Assembly (NCBI RefSeq): GCF_021018805.1
Contig: NC_086283.1
Span: forward strand, 23,835,662-23,899,661
DNA length: 64,000 bases
From: Prinia subflava
Lineage: Eukaryota > Chordata > Aves > Passeriformes > Cisticolidae
Reading direction: 5' to 3'
Shown: positions 1-12,300 of the stretch, one piece after another
How the letters are laid out: every line of letters starts with the position of its first letter
Position numbering within the stretch: position 1 is the stretch's first letter
Notes under the pieces: model-generated
Seen by the model: the letters and a program-made list of their open reading frames with translations, nothing else
Database searches by the model: none
What the model was told of the DNA's origin: nothing
Program-made: the position numbers and the translations under genes

Positions 1-49
1 TTTTGGGAGTTTGTTCCTGTAATATGTAAATGGTTATGGTGGACTTACC

Positions 50-80
50 AATAAAAATGTTTTAAAAGGAAACTTGTGTT
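50..80 (+). terminator. Possible polyadenylation signal of an upstream + strand transcript
   Basis: A canonical AATAAA lies at 50-55 and is followed about 20 bases later by a GT-rich stretch (about 74-82), the usual arrangement of a vertebrate cleavage and polyadenylation site. The sequence before it (1-49) has no clear reading frame and would be 3' UTR. The gene cannot be identified because its body is outside the window. AATAAA occurs often by chance in AT-rich vertebrate DNA, so this is only a candidate. Confidence 0.25.
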
Positions 81-3000
81 TAATGGATTTCACTAAGTGC
101 GGCTGCAGTAGACAAGTACAAAATAAAGGAGGGTTTTTTGCTGATTGTGGGTTACGGCCTCCAAAAACCTCTTCCACTTTGATTTTAAAGAAGGTGCATC
201 TTGCTGCTGCTAATTCAAGGAGAATCTTTGCTGGGAAGAGGGATGTTTCTCTCCAGGCTAGAAGGATGTCCACTCAGTGCTCATGCTTAAGCCATAGTTG
301 TGCCACATTTTTGTTTTTAGTTCTTTGACTCTCAGCCTTGAAGTTGGGAGTGGAGTTGCATCCTATATTTTGATACTATGGTGCTTTTCAACTGCCATTC
401 AAATCTGGAAGAAGACGTTTTCACCTTAATTCAAGGGAAAACTAGCTGCAAACCTTTCCTCGTTTGGTGTCCTCATTTGAAATTGCTGCCCTGGGATGGA
501 AACCCCTTGGTGTGTCCCAGCTTCAGAGACTGGTGGAATGGTGTGAGCAGAAGTGGGTCTGGAGCTGAGACTGCTGTAGAAGCTGAATGTAAGAGCTGGG
601 AGAGTCTGTGCTGATGGAGAGATGGGATTTTGTGCTTTGGCAAGGGAGGGAGCTGAGCTGTGGATGTGCAATGGTAGATGGACATGGTGTTGACACTGCT
701 GCTGCATTGCTGTCCTGTGCTAAGTTGGGTTGACTGGCCTTTTTTGAGTGGTTCATCTGCTGTGGGGAGCCTTGTGAGGGGGTTGCTTGGATTCGTGAGT
801 TTCTGGGTGTTTTTCCTAGCCTGCCCTCCTAAAACTGGTTACATGCACATTGTGTGGCCAAACATGATGATGTGCCCCAGCACCATGGTGTGGGGTTGCT
901 GCAGTCGCTTCAGCACAAACAGAAGTGGTCTGTGAAGTGGGTGGGCAGCACTGGCAAGTTTTCAACACCCTTTTTCCCCCAACTGAAAACACTGAGATCC
1001 AGAAGAATCTTACTGCTAGTCTGGCTTACTGTGGCCAGCTGGGCTGATACCACTGTGGGTCCCTGATGGAATCCTGTCCCCAGTGTCCCATGCCCAGATG
1101 TGGTCTGGGGGTGGTTGTGAGCAGCAGAGAAGGCAACAGGCCAAGCACAGCAATACTTCCTTGGTTGAAGCATGACTGCAGAGCTCCTATGAGGGTGTCC
1201 CTGCATCAGGTGGTTCTGGATGATTTTCTACCCCAGAATTTAATCTGAGGCTGAGTTGTAATCTTATGCCTGGAGAACTGTAACCTGGTCTTCAAATCCC
1301 TATGCAAAAAGAGGAAAAGATGTTCCCCAAATGTGGAGCCTTTCTGGCTGCATCACTTAGTGACAGTGAGGAACAATGGGTTGGAGTATAGGGTAATTGT
1401 GATTTACTGTAGTGTACCATACCCCAGCTGGGTAGAAGGCATTGGGATGTGTCTGTGCTGGGAATGAAATTCAAGTTTGCTACGGTGTTAGTGCACTCTT
1501 GGGAGATGCTCCAAGCCTGGCTTTGTATTGCTAATCCTGTAGCTGAACCCAGCACTTGCATGGGTGGTGGGGAAACCACTTACTGGTGGTTTGGGATGAT
1601 GCAGACTTGTAAAGCTGGGGTGGGTGCAGGAGGCAATTCTGTGCCACCAGTGTGTGTATTCAGCACAGCTAGTGTTTGGTGTGAGGGGCTGGTGTAGTCA
1701 TCCCGGGTGTGTCACTAGTGAGGGCGTCTGAGCACTGTGTGTGGGCCAAAGCCTGAGAAGGGCACCCCAAAACCACCCCAGCCACGCTGAGCTGTTGGCA
1801 GATCACCGATGGCTTCAGCAGTGAGTGGGGTGGTGTTGGAGTTCCTGAGTGAGGGGGATTGTTCCCGTGAGTGAAAGCTCTCCGTTAGCAGCGTAGGTGT
1901 TGTGCTGTGCTGGTGAGTATCTACGCAATCTGTTTGGAGTGACAAGCCTGTGGTGTGCAGTTTGGGTGGTTTGCGTGGATTTCACTGACTGCTCAAAGTG
2001 CTGAAATATGGAAGCCAGCTGAGTTCCTGCAGTTGTAAACCAGCTCAGGCATCAGGGGGAAGGGAGTTCTGTTCCTTGGGAGCAGCTTCTGCGAAGTGGT
2101 GCTCTGTGTGTGCTTGTGCTGGGTAAGTTGATTTTATTCTGAGGCTCTGGTACTTGAGAGCACAGCAGGGCAGGTGATGCCTCTGCAGTGCTGATAGTGG
2201 AATGGTGAGGAGGGGTTAACCCGCAGGGTATTTGCATTGCAAGATTTGGAAGTCAAAAATGCTCCTAATATCACCTGAGCAAATCTCTTAAGGCAGATAA
2301 GGAGTGAAATGGTGTGAGAGTCCATGTGACAGCAGAGTCTGCTGATTCTGAACTAATTCATCACTGCATCTCCCATTGAGGCATCTGTTTTATCCGTGAG
2401 CTCTTCTGTCCTGTCCTCTTACTGAGGATAAACTGTTGGCTTTTACAGATTGCAGAACCCCCTTTTTCAAGGGGGTCTCCCAGCCTTGCTCACAGCTGTG
2501 CCCAGCCTACAGCCTGTTTTACACTACCCCAGTTTCTCTGTCAAGACTTAGGTTTCCAAAGGTTTAAAAATACTGAACCTGCTGTTTTGAAGGAACAAAT
2601 GACCCTTTTTTATACTAGCAGCACTGAGCAGAATTGTCTTATCTTAAGCCTGGAGCATTGCTTTGGGAGCTTTTTCAGGAGATGCCCTTGATTTTGAGGT
2701 TTTACGTGCTGTCTTCGATCAGGTGGAGTTCCAGATGGAGGGAAAAAGCTCTGAAAAACCCCACGAACAAGCTCTACTCCAACACAAGCCAGCCTGAGAA
2801 TGGTGGGTTTGGGTATTTTGGATATCTGAACTCAGAGGATGCAGAGATGGGATGTGCAGAGCTGTGGAGTGGGGTATCCACTCCGTTTATCTCCAGCTGC
2901 CTGCAAGGAGGGAATCCACGGCATCTTGGGCTTTTCTGATGTACCTTTTGGCTTGTTGACCTTGCCTTTGGAAAAGCTGAAGCAGGGGTTCCCCATCTGT

Positions 3001-4250
3001 TTTGGGATGCTCTGTGCAGCCCCTTCTCCCATGGAAAGCCCTGTAGGGCGTGCAGAACTGGGCATTCCACTGCTCCAGCAGAGGAGGAAAGGGATGGAAT
3101 CCTGCTAGCCATGCATGCAGTGCTGTGGTGCAGGGGTGGCTGCACTGCTTTTAATCGAGGTTTTTTAAGCAGTAAGAAGTTGCTGGAGCCGTGGTGTGGT
3201 TGTTGGACATGGGTGCCAGGGGGCTGAGGCTGTTCTAGGAGCTGCTGCAGAGGCTATTCCTGGGAGCGGGACACCAGAAAGGATTCGGCACTGGTAATTT
3301 TTTACTGCGAGTATATAAATAGGTACAAGCACACTGAGACATAAGGGCTGATCATGGAAAGAGACAACTCTGGTTGTCTCCAACAAACTCCAGAGGCCAT
3401 ATAACATCAGAGTGCCTGGGCTATTTTTATAAAGTGGGAATATTTCATATTATTTCAGTCTCCTTCCTGTCACACAACACTTTGTTGTTTAATCTGTGTA
3501 TGGTTATTCCCAGCTGTAATCAGTGGTTATCCTGTGGAGCAACCAGTAGGTGCTTTGTTTCTCTCTTAAGGGAAGCTTGTTAAGATAATTCTTAATATTT
3601 CTGAATTATCTTGTTTTTAAAAAAGTATCTTCTGCTCTTCCTCTGTTGATGGGTCTTCAGAGTGGTTTTTAAATAGCATGTTCATCTCTGTATCAGTGCA
3701 GTACACCCAGGTAAGCATTTCTAACTGGTGAATTTTTCACACTGTGTGCCTGCTGCCCGTCATCTTTGGTTGCTCCCCAGTTACTTTTTTCAAAGTAGGC
3801 ATAGTCATGTCCAAAAAATCGGAGTTTTCCACATGTTTTTCCACAGGTCTAAATCATAGCTGACAGAGAGTCATAAGTGTTTCTTTAATAATTACTTACA
3901 TTTACTTATATAGTTGCTTTAATAATTTGCTTATATTGGTCACTGGACTGATGTAAGTCTTGTCCAGATCCAAACTAGTTCTTGACCAGGACCCACCGCC
4001 TGAGAAAGTGGTTATGTGCTGCACCTGCCCTTGTCTCCTACTGGCTTTTGCATCAAATCCCTGTGATAATACACCATAATAACATGCCTCTTTCTTTTTG
4101 CCTTTTTACACCTACCTAGGGATTAAAGTTGCTTTACTTCTGCAGTTGGTGTGCTGGTTGCTGCAGCTAGGTCATAAGTCACCATTTATTTGTCTAATTA
4201 CCTTTCCCACTAGAAGTGTTGCTTTGTAAAGGTTAAGTTTAATTTGACAA

Positions 4251-4270
4251 GGATGTTAAAGGATGTTAAA
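4251..4270. repeat. Perfect 10-bp tandem duplication
   Basis: The decamer GGATGTTAAA occurs twice back to back. It is a short tandem duplication in AT-rich intergenic DNA with no visible function. Confidence 0.8.
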
Positions 4271-4325
4271 AATGTAGAGAATTACTCTATTGGATCCAAG
4301 GGGAAACCATCAATGCCTTTTTATG

Positions 4326-4343
4326 CACACACACATATATATA
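4326..4343. repeat. Short compound (CA)n(TA)n microsatellite
   Basis: A run of CA dinucleotides passes directly into TA dinucleotides. It is short and probably only weakly polymorphic. Confidence 0.75.
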
Positions 4344-6362
4344 AAATAATACAGAAGAGGAAATTGGAAATTACCATTTTGTTGTTCTGGTGATACAGAG
4401 CTGAAGTGATTTTTAATTTTTTTTTTTTTAATGGAAATGGTTTCTTTGGTGCTAAGTACCATCCTTGTGCTGTTCTCTGCTGGAGGAAGCACCCAAGCTG
4501 TTTCCTGGGTAGCTACCTGCAGCAACAGCAAATGGCTGGCAGGACACATTGAAAGCTTCAAAGAAGTAAAAAATCTCTGGGGGTTTCAAAGGCCACTCTT
4601 TGTCAGCCTGCCTGCCTGCCCAGAGCTTCATTGCAGCAATGAAAAGAAAATTAAGATCTTCCTGCCTTGAATCCACAGCCCCCTTCCTTCCTCCAAGGCC
4701 AGACCACTCCTCTGTGTATGTTCCCTTGTCCCTTCCCACACCAAGCAATGATGCAGGTGCCCATTGGTGCTTTAGTAAGCAGCAGTATTTGAAGTAGCAC
4801 TGGCTTCCAGAACATCCACTTGTATTAACTTTTAGTGCTTGGAGATGGGCACTTAAATCCCTGCAAGCAGCTTGGAAATCCCAGCCTGGATCCCTGTGCT
4901 GAGGTTGGCTGTTGGAGGTGTTGAGGGACCCTCAGCTGCAATCTCGTGCTACCTGCAGCTGAGTTTGCAGTTTTCCAGCTGGGATGTGGGAGGAATTGGG
5001 GACTGATGGGGAAGCACGGTCCCAGGAGCCAGGAGGTTTGCCCTGCCCATCTACTCCAGACATTGCTCTTCCTTCAGAGAGGCTGCGGGACTGGCCTCTC
5101 ACGTGGCTTCTCACTTTCTTCTTAATTTTCCTCTTATTTCCTTACTGAAAAAAATCCTTTGTACCAACAGAAGTTTACTGGTTTCACTGGTGAAAAATGC
5201 AGATTTACATTGGTATGGAGTAAAAGGGATGCAGAAAGATGGGAAAAGAATTTAGTGTTTGCTTTCTTTCCAAGTCTATGCAAACCTCCAAATACTTATT
5301 TTCTCAAAGGACCTCTTTATTTCTACTGAAATAAAAGGGTGATGGTGATGAAAACTTTAGAAAAACTTATAAATTGACCCTATAGCCAAAAAATGTTAAA
5401 CCTTGTCCTTCAACCCAAGAGTAGCATATGACAAAACTTGCTTGGCTAAAAAGGTTTTAGTTCTCTTTATCTCTTTATGAGATAAGAAAGAAGAATGAGA
5501 TGGCTGTTCACCCTCTGTTTTGGGGAGGCTTCAAGGTAAGTGCTTCATCTGCAGTAAAAGCAGTGGTTAGCTTTGAAGAAAAATTTAAAACTAACAGAAT
5601 TAGGGCTGCATCAGCAGAGTGTGGCTCTTCCACCACCAATCCCACATGTGAGCAGTGGGGCTGGAAGGAGTATTGCTTGTCATTCATTCAGTGCAATTCT
5701 ATTTAGTACAGTAAATATAGCAAAATACCCTGGTGTTAACCCTGATTGCTGCGTTGCCTTGGCTCTGCTGACGGGCCATTCCCGAGGCAGCCCGATCGTA
5801 AACAGACCTGCTCAGAATTATTTTTATGTACCAAAAATCTCCTTTACTCAGTTACGCCTCACCCTCCAACTAAAACATGGGCCTGGCTTGTTTTAGGAGG
5901 TGATGACAAGCAGATAAAATGGAATTAGAGCCTCCGTTCGCTGCGGGCAGAGCTGCAGTGCTGCCTTTCATAGTTTCTTGCTCGGGCAGTTTGTGTTGCA
6001 GTTCTGGCACTCCAGCTGCTGGAAGGTTGCTGGCAGAAGACTGGGATTAGCAGGTCTCAGAACTTCTCGGATGTGGATTTTTGTGAGCATCCTGCTCTGT
6101 GCACTTAGACCTTCTTGTGCAGCTGCTCTGCCCGAAGTGTCTCAGAAGGCAGTGACTGTCGGACCCACTGCTGTGAGAAACTCGTGTATAATGTGGATGT
6201 TGAGGTGGAACTGCAGCTGCTGCTTGTCTAGGCTGTAAAAAATCCATGACCACCATCCAGACTGATGCCTTTCCTTGCATTGCTCCTTATTTTCTATTGC
6301 TATCACAAGTCGGTGCCTTTGGGGAGGCCTTGAAGCTGCACAAGTGAGACGGGGACAGAACA

Positions 6363-6392
6363 GGTCATCGGTGACCTTGACTGCAGTCAAGG
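6363..6392. repeat. Two overlapping inverted repeats
   Basis: GGTCA at 6363-6367 pairs with TGACC at 6372-6376 across a 4-base loop. The last two bases of that arm begin an 18-bp perfect palindrome, CCTTGACTGCAGTCAAGG, at 6375-6392. Both were checked by reverse complementing. GGTCA/TGACC are also nuclear-receptor half-site-like sequences. Any protein binding is inference. Confidence 0.75.
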
Positions 6393-9300
6393 AGTTTTGC
6401 AAACAAGAGCATTAAATGAAGGTGTTTGGAAGAAGTGGGAAGATGCCTCCCCTGTGGCTCCACATCAGCTTGTGCTCAGTTGGGCACCAGCTGTCCCCCA
6501 GCATGACTTGGAGTGGTGGCACAAGATCTCAGGGACTTTCCTGATCCTGGGGTTAGAAACTGCATCTGTTTTGGGCAGGATTTGTGCTTCAACTTCGCTT
6601 CAACTTCCTTCCCACTGTGGGATCCTGTTCTGCTTTTCCCATGCTGTTCAGAAGCGACTGGCAGTGAGAATCAGCTCTGCTTTGCCTGTGTGCCATCAGA
6701 GGCTGGGGCTGCACTGTGTATGTGCTGGCTCTTGGGGTGATGTGCAGGTGCATTCTCTTGTTTTCTCACTGGGTTTCAGGATGATACAAGCTCCAGACAA
6801 GAGTCACTGTGTCCTGTTCACATATCAAGGGGTCCTGTATGAGCCATGAGCTGCAGCCCCATACCAGAGCTCTCACTGGGGCTGGCTACTGGGCAGTCTT
6901 GGCTCCTGGCCCAGACTGGGGTCCCTGGCAGCATCCCTTGATGCCCAAGTTATTGTCCCAGCTTCTTCTTGGTGAACCTGGTCTTGCATCACAGCTGGTT
7001 TTTCAGTGCTGGTTTAGAAGACTTGTGCATATCACTAACGTAAAAAAAAAGTTGATTGGGTGGGGAAACTGCAGCTTTCTTGGCCCTTACTCAGCTTGGT
7101 TTTTTTTTAGTGTTGATTCTGGGTAAAACTTCTGTTCCCTGCCATAATAAGCTGTGCCTGCTCCAAGAGGCTGCCCAGAAACCACCTTATGTGATGTGAG
7201 TGCAATTGCCTTTCTGAGCAAAGGCTGCACCCTCATGGAAAGTGTCACTGGAGCTGTTCAAGAAAATCTACTTTCTGTTCTGCCCATAAACTGACAGCAA
7301 ATGGGGCTTTTCCTAATTTCTGCTGTTGTAGCCCCAGTGCTCTGCCTCCATGGAGGGCTTGCCTTGGGTTTGTGGAGCCCCTCATATGCATGCTGTGGGA
7401 CCAGCTCAGCCATGGGAGTGGGTGCTGCAGCCCTGGTGCTGTGCTGGGCACACTGGGGCTCTGGCAGGGCACTTGCATTGGGCTGTCTGGAAATCACCAG
7501 GCCAGCAGAAGTGGGTGCTGTGCAGATGGGAAGGGAAGCAGGCACAAAAAGGACTGAGGAAAAGCTGTGTGTGACTTCGCCGTGAGGGATTTTCTCCCTG
7601 CCTGGCTCCTGGCCCCTGCCCTGACACATTGATGGGCAGTTTTAGTCCAAAATCTTCAGCTTCCTGGTTTTTCATTCACCACATGAGGGCAGGCTGTTTC
7701 TAAATAAAATGCAGCGAGAAATCTTCAGCTCAGTGGATAAATTCTCCGGCTTCAGGCTCCCTCTGCCTCGGGAAGGGCTGATTGCTGCAGCCCTCTCCAG
7801 GCTTTGTCCCCAAAAAACCAAGGGGGATGCAATGAATGAGGATGGATGTGCAGAGTCCACCCGAGCCCCTCATCCCTCGTGCCCCGGAGAACCCTCCAGC
7901 ATCTCCTGTAACAATCTCACTGCTTTGTTATTCCTCTGGGCAAACTCCATTTACTCTAATGGCATTATTAGCTCTGCATAATAAATGTCCTTTCCCATTG
8001 TGCTGCTGCTCCAGAGCCGCAGGTTTGTGGCGTTTGCTTGCCCTGGTACCCACATCCCCCTGAGTGCAGGGATGCTCTCGGCAGTATCACGGTGCTGTCA
8101 GCCAGCTCCGCGGGGATCTACCACCATGGTCTCACCTGACTTCACAGCTTCTGCCTGCTGGCTACCGTGCAAGTTAACACAGCTTCCAGCGGTTTCAAAG
8201 ATGTTCAGGGTTAACTGGAGTTTGTTGGATAGTTGTTAATGCTGCCTCTGACTTGAGTTTATGCCTCTCCTTGATTTTTTAAAATTTTATTTTAATTTTT
8301 TTTTTTGGTATGGACATGTAGCAACAAATGCCCAGTGGGAATATATGACTTCAAAGCAATATGGATTTGTCAGTGTAGCAAATAATTCCCATGGGTTTAT
8401 GACCTGTGGACTTTAAAGCAAAGCAAGGATGCTTGGGGTGTCACAGGAGGATGTTGAAGGCTTTGTGGTTGGTGCCCTGGGCAGGAGCACAGGGGCTAAG
8501 AGTGGGACAGGGGCAGCCCAATGAGTGGCTCCAAAGAAAGTCCTCTGAGATGTTCCTCTCCAAAGCTCTCTTCAGCTGCACTAACAAAATGCTTTACTCT
8601 CACTGACAGCACCAGAGCAATTCATGTATCTGAGGGAATCCTCGTGCTCGCAGTGCAGCGTTGGCAGAGTAGCTGTCTGTTAACACGTCACTGGAAGTGA
8701 CAGAGCAGCCAGGGACGAGGAGAAAGCCCAAACCCCTCAGTGAAGCAATGTGATTGCTGGTGGGCAAAAGCCTACTGGATATTATTAATCCCTAAGAGTC
8801 AGACACAGTGAGTGCAATAAACCCCAAGTCTCTCTCAGTTACCTGGAGAATGACACAGTCAGGAGACGTGATGGGAAACGCTCTCAGTGTGGTTCTGTGC
8901 TGCTCGCTCCTGCTCTGCTGCTTTTTCCAGGTTTTTCAAAGCTTCACTGGGGAAATAAAAAAACCAAAACCCCACAGAAGAACAACAGAAAACAACCTCC
9001 CAAAACCCTAGAGGTGGCTGCTGGGAGAAGTATCCAAGAAGATGCTGGTGTTTGGAGCCCTGGCCATCTTTCACTTTGAGTAAGTTTGTGCCCTCCTGCT
9101 GCTCGAAACCTGATTTCTGCCCAACCCCTGCCTGCCTTCAGGGCTGTGCCTGCAGAGCTGCAGGCACCAGTGGATTTAAATCAGTGTAGATTGTTCCAGT
9201 CAACTCCTCCTAGAAATGCTTCTGGTTTGCTTGCTCTCTCAAATAATTCTTCATGTCCTCCTGTGTGAAGCATTTGGGAGGACACCTTGGCTCCATTTAA

Positions 9301-12300
9301 AGTTTTTATTAGTGTCTTCAATCTGGTGGAGCTGTTGCAGCTCTGTGGGAGAAATGTGTCCTGTGCCACAGATGTATCCTGGGCGGAGGATGGGCTAGGA
9401 AAACACAACCTGCACTTCTGGCACCCTCTGCTCTTGCCCATCCTCACTCTCCAGTTGTGCCACTGTGACTGCTGATGTAAGGCAAGTAAATCCTGGGCTT
9501 GGGGCTGCCAGAGCCAGCGGAAGTGCTGGTCCCTTGCCCTGACCAGTGACAAATTTATTCTTTCTGCATTTTAAAAAAATGGATTTTTTTTTTTCCCATC
9601 TAGAGGGACATTAATAATTGGTGCTGAACTGTTGGGCTTTTTCCAGGATGGGAAGAGATGGTTTCCTCAGTTGTTTTTTTCTCACTGTTGTGTGATGAGT
9701 TGAAGTTTAAAACAGCATCCAGGGAGGGAGGTGGCCAGGTGGGCAATTGTTGCCTCCTGGATGTGGCCCTGTGGCCCCAGTGGGGAGAGAAATGTTATTT
9801 ATCTTCGCAAGTGGTGGTTCTTCTCTGCTATCATTCTGTGGATTTACAGGAGAGAACAGCATACAGGTCATGATGGAGTTTTAGGGTTGAATTTGGAAAA
9901 CCACCCCCTCAATGAATGTTGTTAATCTGCTTATAAAGAGGGCGAGGAGAAAAGTCAGTGCTCTGTGGGTGTTATCAGCTGATGAGATAAAGCCTTGATT
10001 CCATTTCAGGTCACCTCCCAGTGTGTTCCTTGGTGGTCCCAGCACCTGGGCCAGGACCTGCCCAGTGGTGTGTGCTTGGTTTGCTACCAGTGTCTGCTGG
10101 CAGGACTGGAGCTGGCTGAGGAAATTCCTCATCCTTTTTGGTTGCTAATGGCAGAACAGGTTAAAGTAGCTTTTCAGAGGAAAGCTCCCTCTCTCCCCAA
10201 ATTCTGTCCACCCCACCACCTAGAAAACACTAAATTGAAAAACTGTTTTCATGGTGAATAGAGTTCCTCTGCTAAATATGTAATCATGTACCAGCAGGCA
10301 CAGGAATGAGCTAGTTGGATGAACAAAGCCCAGGACTGGTGGGTATTGACCCCTGGCTTGCAGCTGGTGTTTTACTAGTCCCAGAGTTTGTGGAATAACA
10401 GCAACATTTCCACTATTTCTTGGTACTGGCCCTGTGGGTTGAATTCCTGCAGTTCTTTAATGCCACTGTGTCAGGGTCTCTGACCTGGTGCCAAGCTCAA
10501 ATCCAAGGAAATCCAGAACAAATCTCTTTGCAGAGCTGTGTGATGTTGGTAGAAATGAAGGAAAGCTTTCCAGCTGCTCTGCAGGGAAATCCAGCCCTCT
10601 GCAAAATCCAGGGGCTGAATGTCAACGAGAAAATTCCCACTGACTTCAGCTGGGCCAGGATTTGGGTTGGCATTAAAAGCTCAAAGTGCTGGTGCTGAGC
10701 CCAGCTCCATTGCCCATTTCCAGCACTGTAACCTGAGGACTAAGCTCTGTTTTAGCAGAATTCAGCTTTCTGGATTTGTTGCTGCTCAGTTCTGCCGTGG
10801 TTGCTGCAGGAGCTGAAGTACCATTGGATGCTGCACAGGATGTTTGAGCCCCTCTCTGGCACAGACTGTCCCTGCTCACAGCCACTTCCCCTTTCCCTTG
10901 GGTGGTAACTAACAGATAACAAGCTGGATTTCTCATCCCAGCTTCCTGCACAACCAAGAACTTAGGTATGGGAACAAACCTGCATTTCATTTTCCTAGTT
11001 GGGATCACTGGTGACCTCTCTGGGTTTTTCCCTGTGGCTCTGGCACCAGGCTGACTGTGGGCTCAGGATGCTTAGCCTGATGCCAAGAACCAGGATCTGC
11101 TGTGCTGCATGCAGTGCTCTCCTGCATTTAGTTCACCCTTAAGATACCTACAATTAAATTTTAATACTCAGCACTTCTCTGGATCTGACCCTGAGAAAAC
11201 AAAAGGCTCCTCCAGAGCCGTGTAAAATGTCCAAGGAGACAAACCACCTGACGTAGGCTTTTTTTTTTCCCCCATCATCTGTAGATGCATGACCATAGGG
11301 AGGGGAAAACAAAGCCAGTTTTTGTATTTATTGCTTTCCAAGTAGGCCAGGATTGCTAACATGCTGCCCTATTGCTGTCTGGCTTTAGTGACCATTCTTT
11401 AACATCACCCCATAATGGTTAAATACAGTAACTTCCCTTCAGATCAAAAAATCTATGGCACTGATGTCCTTGAGTACTTTGGGATTTGGCTTGTTTCCAG
11501 ACCAATTCGTAAAACACAACTCACTCAGTGCCAAGTCTGTGCTTCAGCTTGTCCTGTGATTCTGTTTGAGCCACGATGGGCTGAAGTGATTTGACAAATT
11601 CTTGCAATGCCATGTAACTCACATGAGCTGCTGCCTGGACTGGTGCCTCTCAGGGCTGTGGGAGGCACAGGGAGCCACAGGTTCTTCTTGGACAAAACCC
11701 TGCAGGCAGAGTGAGCTGCTCAGCTCCGCTCCTGGCTGGGACGGAGTGGTGCAGAGGGGTTTGGGTGTCTTGCCCAAAATTTGCCTTTTTTCCAGGCTGT
11801 CTCCGGCTGCTGCGCTCGCTGCCTGCCTGCGGCTGTTTTCTGGTGTAGAGAAGCTGAGAGTGGCAGAGCTCCTGCTGGGATCCCCATCTGTGTGCTGAGC
11901 CTTGGAAGGCTCTTGCTGTCTAGCCCTCTCAGCTTCTGTGGGGTCTCACATTGCCTCCACTGTCACACTCTTGTGACATGGGGAGATGTTTCACTTGGAA
12001 GCCATCAAACCAAGGTCACAACAGTTTTGAGGCTTGGACATCAGCCTGCTTTATAACCAGAGGAAGCAAAGAGGTGAAATCCTTGAATAAACCTTGGTAA
12101 AAGACTTTAGATTTGTAATTGAATACTGAGCAAGCCTTGGTTTGCTCTGCTGTATCCCAGAGAGGCTCTTGCAAGTCACAAGGGATGGTCTGAGGTCTCC
12201 ATGGTAGTTACAGACTCTCTCTCTAAGGGCTCTGGGTGATGTGTTTAGGGACTGGATCAATCCAATGATCTGGATATGGCAGTCTCAGAGCTGGCAGACT

